From: DASYLJ01 sp964432595
GTDB taxonomy: Bacteria; Desulfobacterota; Binatia; DP-6
Length of the DNA: 64,000 nucleotides
NCBI GenBank assembly: GCA_964432595.1
Contig: CAYSOF010000002.1
Coordinates: 186,001-250,000 of the forward strand
Direction: 5' to 3'
The notes under the pieces are model-generated. The model searched no databases. It was given only the letters and a program-made list of their open reading frames with translations, and was not told the origin of the DNA. A program made the translations under genes and the position numbers. Positions 8,290 through 16,917 of the stretch are shown here, in pieces; within the stretch, counting starts at the first letter, position 1, and each line of letters opens with the position of its first letter.

Positions 8290-10128
8290 TCAGCTCCGGT
8301 GTCCGGCGACGTCGAGCCGTCGGTCGAGATCGAATGCCGCGCTGATCAGCGCCAGGTGCGTGAACGCCTGCGGGAAGTTGCCGAGGTGCTGCCCGCGCGG
8401 GCCGAGCTCCTCGCCGTAGAGGCCGAGGTGGTTCGCGTAGCCGAGCATCTTCTCGAAGTAGAAGCGCGCCTTCGGCAGGTCACCGAGGCGTGACAGGCAC
8501 TCGACGTACCAGAACGTGCACATCGAGAACGTGCCTTCCTGGCCGGTGAGGCCGTCCGTCGTCCCGTCGGCGCCGTCGTAGATGCGGTAGCGGTAGACGA
8601 GCGAGTCGCTGACGAGGTCCTGCTCGATCCGGCGGAGCGTCGACACCCAGCGCGGATCGGTGGGCGAGACGAAGCGCACGAGCGGCATCAGCAGACTGGC
8701 GGCGTCGACCTCGGTGGTGTTCGCGTGCTGGACGAACGACTTGCGGTCCTCGTTCCAGAATCGCGAGAAGATGTCGCCGTAGATCTCGTCGCGCACGTCG
8801 CGCCAGCGCGCGATCGGCGCCGGAAACGAGCGCTTCGTCGCGAGACGGATCGCCCGATCGATCGCGACCCAGCAGAGCACGCGCGAGTAGAGGAACTCGC
8901 GCCGGCCGCCGCGCACCTCCCAGATGCTCTCGTCGGGCTCGCGCCAGTGCTCCGTGACCCAGCCGATCAGCCGCAGCAGATCGTGCCAGAGGTCGTGCGA
9001 GATGGGCGACCCGTACTTGTCGAAGAGATACACCGCGTCCATCAGCTCGCCGTAGATGTCGAGCTGCAGGTGCTCGGCGGCGGCGTTGCCGATGCGGACC
9101 GGCCGCGATCCCATGTATCCCGCCAAGTGATCCAGCGTCACTTCGGTGGGCACCGGCCGGCCGTCGATCGCGTACATGATCTCCAGCGCACCGTCGGGCG
9201 GCAGCTCGTTGCAGCGCGCCTCGACCCAGTGCATGAACGCCGCCGCCTCGTCGGTGAACCCGAGGCGCATCAGGCCGTAGAGCGTGAACGACGCGTCGCG
9301 AATCCAGGTGTAGCGGTAGTCCCAGTTGCGGACGCCGCCGATCTCCTCGGGCAGTCCGAACGTCGGCGCGGCCACGATCGAGCCGTGCTGGCGCGACGTC
9401 AGCAGCTTCAGCACGAGCGCCGAGCGCGCGACGGATTCCCGCCACCGCCCGCGGTACGTGGCGCGGCTGATCCACCCGCGCCAGTAGTTGACCGTCGCCT
9501 TGAACGCCTCGGCCACGTAGTCGGGCCGCGCGCACGGCGTGTCTTCGCCGGCGCGGATCTCCTCGAGGACGAACGACGCACTCTCGTCCGCGCGCAGCGT
9601 GAAGTCGGCCGTCGCGTCGCCGCCGTCGAGGCGCAGCGGAACCGACGAGTGCAGCCGCAGCGCGAGCCCGCCGTCGCCCCGCGCCTGGAAGAGCGCGCCG
9701 TCGCTCGTGCGCTCGACGGAGTGTCCGGTTCGCCCGTAGTCGAAGCGGGGCGCGCACCGCATCCGGAACCGCACCTCGCCGCGCACGGTCTTCGCGCGCC
9801 GCACGACGTTGTGCGCATGGCCCGCCTCCTCGACGGGCATGAAGTCGGACACCTCCGCGACGCCCTCGCTGGAGAGGAAGCGCGTCAGGAGCACGTTCGT
9901 GTCCGGCAGGTAGAGCTGCTTGTGCGCGGCGTCTTTCAAGATCGGCGCGAGCTGGAACACCCCGCCGCGTTCCCGGTCGAGCAGCGCCGCGAACACCGAC
10001 GGCGAGTCGAACGACGGCGCGCACATGAAGTCGATCGCACCGTCGATGGACACGAGTGCGATGGTGTTGAGATCGCCGATGACCCCGTGATGCTCGATGG
10101 GACGCCGGTCGAGGCGGACGTCGTCCAT
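8290..10128 (-). CDS. GH15 glucoamylase/trehalase-like hydrolase
   Basis: 612 residues from ATG 10128 (MDDVRLDRRP); a slightly longer start at 10146 is possible. The start region IEHHGVIGDLNTIALVSIDG and the catalytic core GGVRNWDYRYTWIRDASFTL are diagnostic of bacterial GH15 proteins. Likely catalytic acid and base lie in DESIWEVRGGRREFLYSRV and EGTFSMCTFWYVE. GH15 enzymes are inverting exo-hydrolases releasing beta-D-glucose from alpha-1,4 ends or trehalose. Without an export signal it probably works in the cytoplasm. It begins 37 bp after the debranching enzyme gene on the same strand, so the pair is likely co-transcribed and acts together on branched alpha-glucan. Whether it is a glucoamylase or a trehalase cannot be settled by eye. 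Confidence 0.9.
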   Translation of the reverse strand: MDDVRLDRRPIEHHGVIGDLNTIALVSIDGAIDFMCAPSFDSPSVFAALLDRERGGVFQLAPILKDAAHKQLYLPDTNVLLTRFLSSEGVAEVSDFMPVEEAGHAHNVVRRAKTVRGEVRFRMRCAPRFDYGRTGHSVERTSDGALFQARGDGGLALRLHSSVPLRLDGGDATADFTLRADESASFVLEEIRAGEDTPCARPDYVAEAFKATVNYWRGWISRATYRGRWRESVARSALVLKLLTSRQHGSIVAAPTFGLPEEIGGVRNWDYRYTWIRDASFTLYGLMRLGFTDEAAAFMHWVEARCNELPPDGALEIMYAIDGRPVPTEVTLDHLAGYMGSRPVRIGNAAAEHLQLDIYGELMDAVYLFDKYGSPISHDLWHDLLRLIGWVTEHWREPDESIWEVRGGRREFLYSRVLCWVAIDRAIRLATKRSFPAPIARWRDVRDEIYGDIFSRFWNEDRKSFVQHANTTEVDAASLLMPLVRFVSPTDPRWVSTLRRIEQDLVSDSLVYRYRIYDGADGTTDGLTGQEGTFSMCTFWYVECLSRLGDLPKARFYFEKMLGYANHLGLYGEELGPRGQHLGNFPQAFTHLALISAAFDLDRRLDVAGHRS

Positions 10129-10165
10129 GGCGCGGGAGCCTATCACCGCCCGCCGGGCTGGGAAG

Positions 10166-12094
10166 TCAGGGGTCGGATGCCGCGGACGCCGCCGGACGGT
10201 CCGTCTCCGCGAGGACCTCGCGGTCCAGGCGGATCGCCTCGCCCACCGACCAGGCCTGGAACGGGCAGCCGCCGGGCGTGTACGGGGCGTCCCCGTCGGC
10301 GACCTCGCTGACGTGCGCGAGCCCAGCCCAGGCCCGGCTCGCGAGCAACGGCTCGAGGAACCGCGCGCGCGCCTCGCGCCGGGCGTCCGCCGTGTCGCCG
10401 CGCACGCGCACCCACGCCTCGACGAACGGCCCGATCAACCACGGCCACGCGGTGCCCTGATGGTAGGCGGCATCGCGTACCGACGGATCGCCGGTGTAGT
10501 GCCCGACGTAGCCCGGCGCGTCGGGTGCGAGCGAGCGCAGCCCGAGCGGCGTCCAGAGCCGCGCCTCGACCGCGTCGACGACGCGGCGCGCGCGCTCGCC
10601 CTCGAGCAGCGGCAGCGGCAGGCCGCCGACGGCGAGGATCTGATTCGGCCGGAAGGTCGCGTCGACCGTGTCGGGACGGTGGTCGACGTCGACGACGTCG
10701 TACAGCCAGCCGCCGTCCTCGTTCCAGAAGCGTGCCGCGAAGCTCTGCTGGGCCCGCGCGACCAGCGGTGTCCAGCGCGGCGAGGCCGCCGCGGCGACCG
10801 TCAGCGCGTTCACCCAGAGCGCCTGGATCTCCACCGGCTTGCCGATGCGCGGCGTGATCACGCGATCGCCGACGCGCGCGTCCATCCACGTGAGCTGCAC
10901 GCCGGGCTCGCCGGCGGCGACCAGGCCGTCGCGATCGACGCGGATGCCGTGGCGCGTGCCGGTCGCGTAGCCCGTGACGATCGTCTCGACCGCGCCGCGC
11001 AGCGTGCGCACGTCGCGCGGCGGCATGTCGGGCACGCGCTGCAGGAGCTCGTGGACGGCGACGACGAACCACAGCGACGAGTCGACGGCGTTGAACTCCG
11101 GCGTCTCGCCGGTGTCCGGAAATCGGTTCGGCAGCATGCCGTCGGACACCGCGCCGGCCCACTCGAGGAGGATGCTGCGCGCCTCGTCCAGCCGGCCCGT
11201 CGCGAGGCAGAGGCCGCGCAGCGCGATGAACGTGTCGCGGCCCCAGTCGGTGAACCACGGATACCCGGCGATGATGGTGCGGCCGTCGCCGCGGCGGACG
11301 ACGTACGCGTCGGCAGCGCGATGCAGGGGGGTCGCGAACGCCGCCCGACGCGTGCGCTCGCTCGCGCGCATCGACGCGGGATCGACGCCGTCGTTGTCGG
11401 TGCCGAGCAGCAGCGTCGCCTCACCCGCGGACAGATCCCAGACGAGCTCGCCCGGCGAGGCGAGGTCCTCGACGCAATCCAGGCCCCGCGCCGCCTCCAC
11501 GGTGTAGTAGAAGCGCTGGTACCAGTCGGGCGCGTGGCGATAGCCGCCGTTCGTGTGCGCGACGACGGCGGGCACGCCCGGGTAGGGATTCCAGGCGATG
11601 CAGCCGTCATGGACGTCGGCGTGGAAGCGGAACGCCGGGTTCTCGTGATGGAGCGCATGGTAGTCGCGCCCCGACAGCAGCGGCCGCACCCGCAGGCGGA
11701 CGTTCGGCGTGGTCGTGAGCAGCCGCCACGTGAGCAGCGTCGCCGGCGTGCCCCGCCTGACGAGCAGCTCGTGCGCGATGCGGGTGCCGTCGGGGAGGGC
11801 GATCGTCCAGTGCGGCCACGGGTCGGTGGTGAAGGACTCGTGGTGCAGGGCGCCGTTCGGCCACACGACGTCGGGCTGATAGCGCTGCGACGTGAGCGGG
11901 AACGTCCCGCTCGGCGTGTCGACCCAGGCCTCGTAGCCGTTCACCAGCACCATGCGCCCCGTCGGCGGCGCCGTCGCGACCAGGAGCAGCGCGTGGTAGC
12001 GGCGCGTGCGGATGCCGTCCACGGTCCCGGACGCGAACCCGCCGAGCCCGTCGGCCTCCAGCCACTCTGCGTCGTGGGGCGGGGGCGGCTGCAT
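10166..12094 (-). CDS. Amylo-alpha-1,6-glucosidase (glycogen debranching enzyme)
   Basis: 642 residues from ATG 12094. The N-terminal domain opens with the family signature EWLEADGLGGFASGTVDG and RTRRYHALLL. The C-terminal (alpha/alpha)6 barrel has GYPWFTDWGRDTFIALRGLC, LLPNRF-like MLPNRFPDTGETPEFNAVD and AWPWLIGPFVEAWVRV, all typical of the bacterial/archaeal GDE family (GH133-type). The enzyme hydrolyses alpha-1,6 branch points of glycogen or limit dextrin. It heads a minus-strand run with the GH15 gene immediately behind, which fits stepwise glycogen breakdown: debranching followed by exo-hydrolysis. The 340 bp upstream hold only a possible small ORF on the other strand and the likely promoter. 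Confidence 0.92.
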   Translation of the reverse strand: MQPPPPHDAEWLEADGLGGFASGTVDGIRTRRYHALLLVATAPPTGRMVLVNGYEAWVDTPSGTFPLTSQRYQPDVVWPNGALHHESFTTDPWPHWTIALPDGTRIAHELLVRRGTPATLLTWRLLTTTPNVRLRVRPLLSGRDYHALHHENPAFRFHADVHDGCIAWNPYPGVPAVVAHTNGGYRHAPDWYQRFYYTVEAARGLDCVEDLASPGELVWDLSAGEATLLLGTDNDGVDPASMRASERTRRAAFATPLHRAADAYVVRRGDGRTIIAGYPWFTDWGRDTFIALRGLCLATGRLDEARSILLEWAGAVSDGMLPNRFPDTGETPEFNAVDSSLWFVVAVHELLQRVPDMPPRDVRTLRGAVETIVTGYATGTRHGIRVDRDGLVAAGEPGVQLTWMDARVGDRVITPRIGKPVEIQALWVNALTVAAAASPRWTPLVARAQQSFAARFWNEDGGWLYDVVDVDHRPDTVDATFRPNQILAVGGLPLPLLEGERARRVVDAVEARLWTPLGLRSLAPDAPGYVGHYTGDPSVRDAAYHQGTAWPWLIGPFVEAWVRVRGDTADARREARARFLEPLLASRAWAGLAHVSEVADGDAPYTPGGCPFQAWSVGEAIRLDREVLAETDRPAASAASDP

Positions 12095-12222
12095 GCAGGG
12101 TTCTCAGATGCCCTGGCGTCGCGTGATGTTTCAACCACTGCAGCGGCGCTGCTGCAGTACCGTGGCGCGGGTGCAGCACCGGGCTTGCGGCCCTCACGGA
12201 AGGACGGCGCCTTTTCCGTGGC

Positions 12223-12378
12223 ATGGTCGTTGCGATGGCTCCGGCCATGGCCGACGTGCTGCGCATGCTGACGACGCCGTACTACCTGATGGTGGATTTT
12301 GCGCTCGATGCCCCGGCGTCGGCGGCGACGCTCGCACTGCTGGCCGGCGCGGTGGGCCTGATCGCGTACTGGGGCTGA
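12223..12378 (+). CDS. Possible small membrane protein (51 aa)
   Basis: Within the 342 bp gap between the debranching enzyme and the histidine kinase, an ATG at 12223 opens a 51-codon frame ending in TGA at 12376-12378. It encodes MVVAMAPAMADVLRMLTTPY near its start and a hydrophobic tail ATLALLAGAVGLIAYWG that could form one transmembrane helix. There are other in-frame ATGs at codons 5, 9 and 15, and no strong ribosome site is visible. Function is unknown. High GC makes spurious short frames common, so this is only a candidate. The rest of the gap shows no other gene. Confidence 0.3.
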   Translation: MVVAMAPAMADVLRMLTTPYYLMVDFALDAPASAATLALLAGAVGLIAYWG

Positions 12379-12436
12379 CCGCGGTTCGCCACGCGCGGAT
12401 CCGCGGCGCCCATTCGTCGAGCGACGCCGACCCGGC

Positions 12437-14074
12437 TCAGGCGGTCAATGCGGCATCGGGCAGAAGCACTTCGACCTCGAATCCGCCGCCGGACACGTTG
12501 CGGCCGTTCACGCGGCCGCCCATCGCCTCGGTGAGGCTGCGCACGAGCGCCAGCCCGAGCCCCGTCCCCTTCGTCCGTCGCGTCAGCTCGCGCTCGCCAC
12601 GGTGGAACGGCTCGAAGACGCGCCCGAGATGCTCGCGCGGCACGCCCGGGCCGTGATCGCGCACCCGCACGACCACGCGGCCGTCGTCCGTCCGCGTCGC
12701 GGCCAGGACGATCTCGCCGGGGCGCGCGCCGGCGGCGTACTTGACGGCGTTGTCGACGAGATTGACGACGATCTGCAGCAGCGCGTCGCGCTCGAAGCGT
12801 ACCGGCGGCAAGCCGTCGTCGACGACCACGCGCAGCTGCAGGCCGCCGCGCTCCACGTGCGGGCGCAGCATCGTCGCCGCGTCGGCGAGCACCGGGCCGA
12901 TGTCCCCCGCGACGAGCTCCATCGGCCGCGCGTTGCGCTCGAGACGGGAGAACTCGAGCACGTTGTCGATGAGACGGCTGAGACGCTCCGCCTCGGCGGT
13001 GATGTGCCGGTGGTACTCGTCGCGTTTCGCCTCCGACGGCACGATCCCGTCGCGCAGCATCTCGGCGTACATGCGGATCGCGGTGAGCGGCGTCTTCAGC
13101 TCGTGGGTGACGGCGGCGACGAAATTGCTGCGCCGCTCGGCGAAACCGACGGCCACGGCCACCATGCGGTACAGCGCGGCGAGCCCGGCGATCACGGCGA
13201 CGACGAGGAGCGTGGCGAGCGCGACGATCCAGGTGGTGCCGCCGAAGCCGGGCACGGGACGCAGCGCGAGGCGCGCCGTCAGCGCGTCGAACGGCTCGGC
13301 GAACCGATGCAGGAACTGGTAGGCGCCCGTCGCGTCGGTCGCCGCCGCCGTGACGCCGAACGCGAGCGTCGCGTACGGCTCCAGCTCGCTCGACCCGAGC
13401 GCCGCGTCCTGCAGCCAGACGCCCAGCGCCGCGGGATCGACGACGAGGCCTTCGCGTCCGCCGCGGCCGTCCGCGCCGATCACCGTGCGCGACAGCACCA
13501 GGTGCCCCGGGTCGGCGAGCCGTCCGACGAACGGAGCCGCGTCCGGCGCGCGCGAGCCCGCCGCCTGATCGCGGCCGGCCGCCTCCTCGTCGTACGCCTC
13601 CGCGAGCGTCTTCTGGCGGGCGGCGCGCTGCTCCACGGCCTTGTTCAGCGAGCGCAGCGCATCGTAGGCGGGCGCGTCCTTCTCGGCCTTCGGCTTCTTC
13701 TGGTCGTCGGCCAGCGCGACGGTCGAGCCGGCCCGCCACTTCGGCGCGGCGTCCTCGCGGCCGCGGCGATCGTCGAGCGCGTCGACCACGCGGGCGACGT
13801 CCGGCGGCGCGACGACACGCCCGTCGGCGAGGACGTGGAAGCGGCCGAGCAGCCACGCGGGCGACGGCGTCGCCGGCGCGCCGGTGCGGGACTCCTCCTC
13901 GCGCAGCAGGTCGGAGAGCGCGCGCTCCATTTCGTCGAACAGCCGCTCGGCGATCACCTCGTGCCGCCGCTCCTGCTCCACGGCGACGCTCGCCATGGCG
14001 CGGTACACGAGCAGGCCGACGGGGACGAGCACCGCCGCCGCCACGAGCAGGAATCGTCGTCGGAGCGCGGGCAT
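12437..14074 (-). CDS. Membrane sensor histidine kinase
   Basis: 545 residues. An N-terminal transmembrane helix (about residues 7-25) is followed by a roughly 245-residue extracytoplasmic sensor region rich in charged residues, and a second helix near 274-295 (WIVALATLLVVAVIAGLAAL). The kinase core follows: H-box VTHELKTPLTAIRMYAEML with the phosphorylated His at about residue 324, N-box NLVDNAVKYA, G1 RDHGPGVP and G2 GTGLGLALV. It is probably the partner of the OmpR-type regulator whose gene ends 3 bp upstream (regulator 14782-14078, kinase start 14074), so the two are almost certainly co-transcribed. The signal sensed is unknown. The large periplasmic domain and the neighbouring vWA/PspA-like operon suggest envelope state. 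Confidence 0.93.
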   Translation of the reverse strand: MPALRRRFLLVAAAVLVPVGLLVYRAMASVAVEQERRHEVIAERLFDEMERALSDLLREEESRTGAPATPSPAWLLGRFHVLADGRVVAPPDVARVVDALDDRRGREDAAPKWRAGSTVALADDQKKPKAEKDAPAYDALRSLNKAVEQRAARQKTLAEAYDEEAAGRDQAAGSRAPDAAPFVGRLADPGHLVLSRTVIGADGRGGREGLVVDPAALGVWLQDAALGSSELEPYATLAFGVTAAATDATGAYQFLHRFAEPFDALTARLALRPVPGFGGTTWIVALATLLVVAVIAGLAALYRMVAVAVGFAERRSNFVAAVTHELKTPLTAIRMYAEMLRDGIVPSEAKRDEYHRHITAEAERLSRLIDNVLEFSRLERNARPMELVAGDIGPVLADAATMLRPHVERGGLQLRVVVDDGLPPVRFERDALLQIVVNLVDNAVKYAAGARPGEIVLAATRTDDGRVVVRVRDHGPGVPREHLGRVFEPFHRGERELTRRTKGTGLGLALVRSLTEAMGGRVNGRNVSGGGFEVEVLLPDAALTA

Positions 14075-14077
14075 GGG

Positions 14078-14782
14078 TCAGCCCGAGAACCGGTAGCCCT
14101 CGCCGCGGACGGTCTCGATCACCCCGCGCTCGTCGAGGCCGAGCTTCCGGCGCAGCTTCGCGACGTGCACGTCGACGGTGCGCGTCTGGATGGCGTCGAC
14201 GTGCTGGAGGCCCCACACCGCGCGCAGCAACGTCCGGCGGGAGACGATGCGCCCGCGCTCGCGCGCGAGCAGCGCCAACAGGCCGACCTCGAGGCGGGAC
14301 AGCTCGATGCGGGCGTCGTCGCGCGCCGCGCTGCGCGCCGTCGGGTCGACGCTCCAGCCCGCGAACGCGAACGGGGCCTCCGCGGCGCTCGGGAGCCGGC
14401 CGCTGCGCCGGAGCAGCGCCTCGACGCGCATCATCAGCTCGGCGACGGAGAACGGCTTCGTGACGTAGTCGTCGGCCCCGCAGCGGAACCCCTCGAGCAC
14501 GTCGGCCTCGGCGCCGCGAGCCGTCAGCATGAGGATGGGCTGGTCGGGGATGCGCTCGCGCAGCGCGCGGCAGACGTCGAATCCCGACAGGCCCGGCAGC
14601 ATGACGTCGAGCAGGACGAGCGCAAAGCATCCGCGGCTGGCCTCGCGCAGCCCGTCGTCGCCGGTGTCGGCGCCCACGGGGGCGTAGCCGCGGAACGCGA
14701 GCACGTCGCACAGGCCGGCGCGGATCGGCGCTTCGTCCTCGACGACAAGGACCTGCAGCTTGGCGGTCACGGACGCCAGCAT
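14078..14782 (-). CDS. OmpR/PhoB-family response regulator
   Basis: 234 residues from ATG 14782; a GTG four codons later (14770) is an alternative. The receiver domain has the acidic pair E15-D16, phospho-acceptor D59 in LVLLDVMLPG, and the conserved Lys in YVTKPF. The C-terminal winged helix shows EVGLLALLARERGRIVSRRTLL and RTVDVHVAKLRRKLG, which is diagnostic of the OmpR/PhoB DNA-binding domain. It is transcribed with the histidine kinase and divergently from the vWA operon. The 148 bp between them hold three TACCG direct repeats suited to a tandem-binding OmpR-type regulator, so control of both operons is a reasonable inference. Confidence 0.96.
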   Translation of the reverse strand: MLASVTAKLQVLVVEDEAPIRAGLCDVLAFRGYAPVGADTGDDGLREASRGCFALVLLDVMLPGLSGFDVCRALRERIPDQPILMLTARGAEADVLEGFRCGADDYVTKPFSVAELMMRVEALLRRSGRLPSAAEAPFAFAGWSVDPTARSAARDDARIELSRLEVGLLALLARERGRIVSRRTLLRAVWGLQHVDAIQTRTVDVHVAKLRRKLGLDERGVIETVRGEGYRFSG

Positions 14783-14821
14783 AGGCGTCCGCGGCGCGAG
14801 TCGAAATCATTCGTAAAGCCC

Positions 14822-14850
14822 TACCGGGTGTTTTTACCGACCGTTTACCG
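14822..14850. promoter_or_regulatory. TACCG direct repeats, candidate response-regulator operator
   Basis: The divergent gap between the response regulator and the vWA gene contains TACCG at 14822-14826, 14835-14839 and 14846-14850, the last two within identical TTTACCG heptamers (14833-14839 and 14844-14850) spaced 11 bp apart. OmpR/PhoB-family regulators bind tandem direct repeats on one helix face with about this period. The stretch is also much more AT-rich than its surroundings. The site and its link to the adjacent regulator are inferred. Confidence 0.5.
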
Positions 14851-14930
14851 AACGAGCCTCCTGCTCGCGCGTTTCCCGCGTCACACTCGGAGACGCGCGA
14901 ACGATCGCGCGATCGGAAGGAGACACGACG

Positions 14931-16376
14931 ATGGAGATCACCCGAATCCGACTGCTGGCGGCCGGTGCCCTGCTGGGGCTCACGGCGATCGCCGGCGTGG
15001 CGAGCCGCGGCCGCACCGCGGTGACGAGTCCCGCGACCCCGCCGTCCGAGCCCGCGGCCTTGCGCTTCACGGCGCCCGCCGGCGGTCCCGTGACGTTCTC
15101 CGGCCAGCTCGACCGCTCGGCGGTGCACGTCGGCGGCGACGGTCTGGTGCGCATGGAGCTGACGCTGGCCGCCGAGGCGCGCGCCGCGACGGCAGCGCCC
15201 GCGCGCGTTCCGACCGACCTCGTCGTCGTGCTCGACCGCTCGGGGTCGATGGACGGCGAGAAGCTCCGGCACGCGCGCGCGGCGGTGTCCGAGCTGATCG
15301 CGCAGCTCGATCCGGCCGACCGCTTCGCGCTCGTGACGTACGCCGATGCCGCGGAGATGACGATCCCGCTCGACGCCGTGAGCCCGGACGCGCGCCGTCG
15401 CTGGCTGGCGACCGTCGCCGAGCTGGGCACGCTCGGCGGCACGAACATCTCCGCGGGCCTCGACCTCGGGCTCGCGGCGCTGCAGAGCGGCCGCACGGCC
15501 GGGCGTACTGCCCGGACCATCCTCATCTCCGACGGTCTCGCGAATCAGGGCGACGCCAGCCACGAGGGGCTCGTGCGGCGCGCACGGCGCTCCGCCCAGG
15601 GCGAGTGGCCGCTCACGACCGTCGGCGTCGGCACCGACTTCAACGAGTACCTGATGACGGCGCTCGCCGACGCCGGCACCGGCAACTACTACTTCGTCGA
15701 GCGCGCCACCGATCTCGGCAACGTCTTCGCGCGCGAGTTCGGCGCCGCCCGTACGACGGTCGCCTCCGCGCTCGCCGTCGAGATCGCCCCCGCGCCGGGC
15801 GTGCGCGTCGTCGACGCCGCCGGCTATCCGCTCGAGACCGCGCCGGACGGCCGCGTGACGTTCCGTCCGGGGACGCTGTTCGCCGGGCAGGAGCGCCGCG
15901 TGTGGGTGACGCTCGCCGTGCCGCAGGACGCCGTGGCCGAACGCGACCTCGGCCAGTTCGCCGTCGCGTACAAGGACGGGGCCGCGCCGCGCCGCGCGGT
16001 GTTCGCCGAGACGCCGCGGGTCGCGTGCGTCGCCGATCGGGACGCGTTCTTCGCCGGCGTCGACCGCGGCGCGTGGGAGCGGGCCGTCGTCGTCGACGAG
16101 CTCAACAAGATGCAGGAGACGGTCGCGCGGCAGGTGGCGGCGGGCGATCGCGCGGCGGCGAGCGCGACGGTGCAGAAGTTCCGCGCGGACACCGGCGCGA
16201 TGAACGCGCGCATCCAGTCGAAGGACGTCGCGCAGAAGCTCGAGGACCTGCGCGTGCTGGAAGCGCAGGTGGACGACGCGTTCACCGGCGCCGACCAGAA
16301 GGGCAAGCAGAACCGGCTCAGCAAGACGGGCAGCGCCAAGGCGTACGACGCCCGTCGTGCGGGCAGCAAGTACTGA
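14931..16376 (+). CDS. vWA-domain protein, envelope-anchored
   Basis: 481 residues starting after a strong ribosome site (GAAGGAGACACGACG before ATG). An N-terminal hydrophobic segment (LLAAGALLGLTAIAGVA) acts as a signal peptide or anchor. The von Willebrand A domain covers about residues 95-290 with an intact metal-ion-dependent adhesion site, DRSGSMD (D102, S104, S106), and the supporting Thr in LGGTNIS. The rest is beta-rich, with a charged helical tail (MQETVARQVAAGDRAAASAT, then KLEDLRVLEAQVDD). It resembles bacterial 'Ca-activated chloride channel' YfbK-type vWA proteins, whose actual function is not known. It is the first gene of a three-gene operon whose second gene is PspA-like, facing a two-component system. 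Confidence 0.88.
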   Translation: MEITRIRLLAAGALLGLTAIAGVASRGRTAVTSPATPPSEPAALRFTAPAGGPVTFSGQLDRSAVHVGGDGLVRMELTLAAEARAATAAPARVPTDLVVVLDRSGSMDGEKLRHARAAVSELIAQLDPADRFALVTYADAAEMTIPLDAVSPDARRRWLATVAELGTLGGTNISAGLDLGLAALQSGRTAGRTARTILISDGLANQGDASHEGLVRRARRSAQGEWPLTTVGVGTDFNEYLMTALADAGTGNYYFVERATDLGNVFAREFGAARTTVASALAVEIAPAPGVRVVDAAGYPLETAPDGRVTFRPGTLFAGQERRVWVTLAVPQDAVAERDLGQFAVAYKDGAAPRRAVFAETPRVACVADRDAFFAGVDRGAWERAVVVDELNKMQETVARQVAAGDRAAASATVQKFRADTGAMNARIQSKDVAQKLEDLRVLEAQVDDAFTGADQKGKQNRLSKTGSAKAYDARRAGSKY

Positions 16377-16389
16377 GGGGGACACGACG

Positions 16390-16917
16390 ATGGCACGCCG
16401 ACTGTTCCATCGCATCACGACGCTCCTCGCGGCCGACGCGCACGGGGTCGTCGAATCGCTGGAGGAGCGCTCGCTCCTCCTGAAGCAGTACCTGCGCGAG
16501 GCCGAGCGCGCGCTCGACGACACGCGCGCGCGGCTGGAGGCGGCGCGCGAGGATCTCAAGCGCCTGGGGCAGGAGATCGCGCATCACGAGCGCGAGCTGC
16601 AGGCGCTCGACGAGGACGTCGCGCTGGCGCTCGGGGCGGGCAAGGACGATCTCGCCCGTTTCGCCATCCGCCGCCTCCTGCCGCATCGTCGCGCGCTGGC
16701 AGCCGCCCGCGCGCGGCTCGGCGAACGCATGACGGAGGAGTCGGCGCTGGCGGCGCTCGTCACGCAGCGCGAAGGCAAGCTCGAGGCGTTGCGAGCGCGC
16801 GTGCGCAGCGAGCTGGCGCGGGAGCGCACGTGCGACGACGAGCCCTGGACCGCGTGCGCCGTCGCCGACGAGGACGTCGAGCTCGAGCTGATGCGGCGGC
16901 GGGGAGGTGTCGCATGA
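16390..16917 (+). CDS. Short PspA/IM30-like coiled-coil protein
   Basis: 175 residues from ATG 16390, preceded by a GAGGGGGACACGACG-type ribosome site just after the vWA stop. The start MARRLFHRITTLLAADAHGV and the long charged heptad-rich helices (YLREAERALDDTRARLEAAR, then EEIAHHE-like segments) match the PspA/IM30 family of ESCRT-III-like membrane-stabilising proteins. At 175 residues it is shorter than usual PspA (about 220), lacking the final helices. Its stop overlaps the next start (ATGA at 16914-16917). The PspA family stabilises the inner membrane under stress. Here the pairing with vWA and a membrane protein suggests an envelope-maintenance module, which is inferred. Confidence 0.75.
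   Translation: MARRLFHRITTLLAADAHGVVESLEERSLLLKQYLREAERALDDTRARLEAAREDLKRLGQEIAHHERELQALDEDVALALGAGKDDLARFAIRRLLPHRRALAAARARLGERMTEESALAALVTQREGKLEALRARVRSELARERTCDDEPWTACAVADEDVELELMRRRGGVA

Noticed and set aside
10161..10176. A 16-base near repeat GGAAGTCAGGGGTCGG, found again with one mismatch at 39571-39586
   Set aside because: By a rough estimate tens of such one-mismatch 16-mer pairs are expected by chance in 64 kb. One copy lies at the end of a coding gene, so I do not treat it as a mobile-element trace.
12602..16483. A 1293-codon plus-strand open frame antisense to the histidine kinase and regulator
   Set aside because: The opposite strand carries unmistakable kinase and receiver motifs. 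The antisense product is low-complexity Arg/Ala/Gly.
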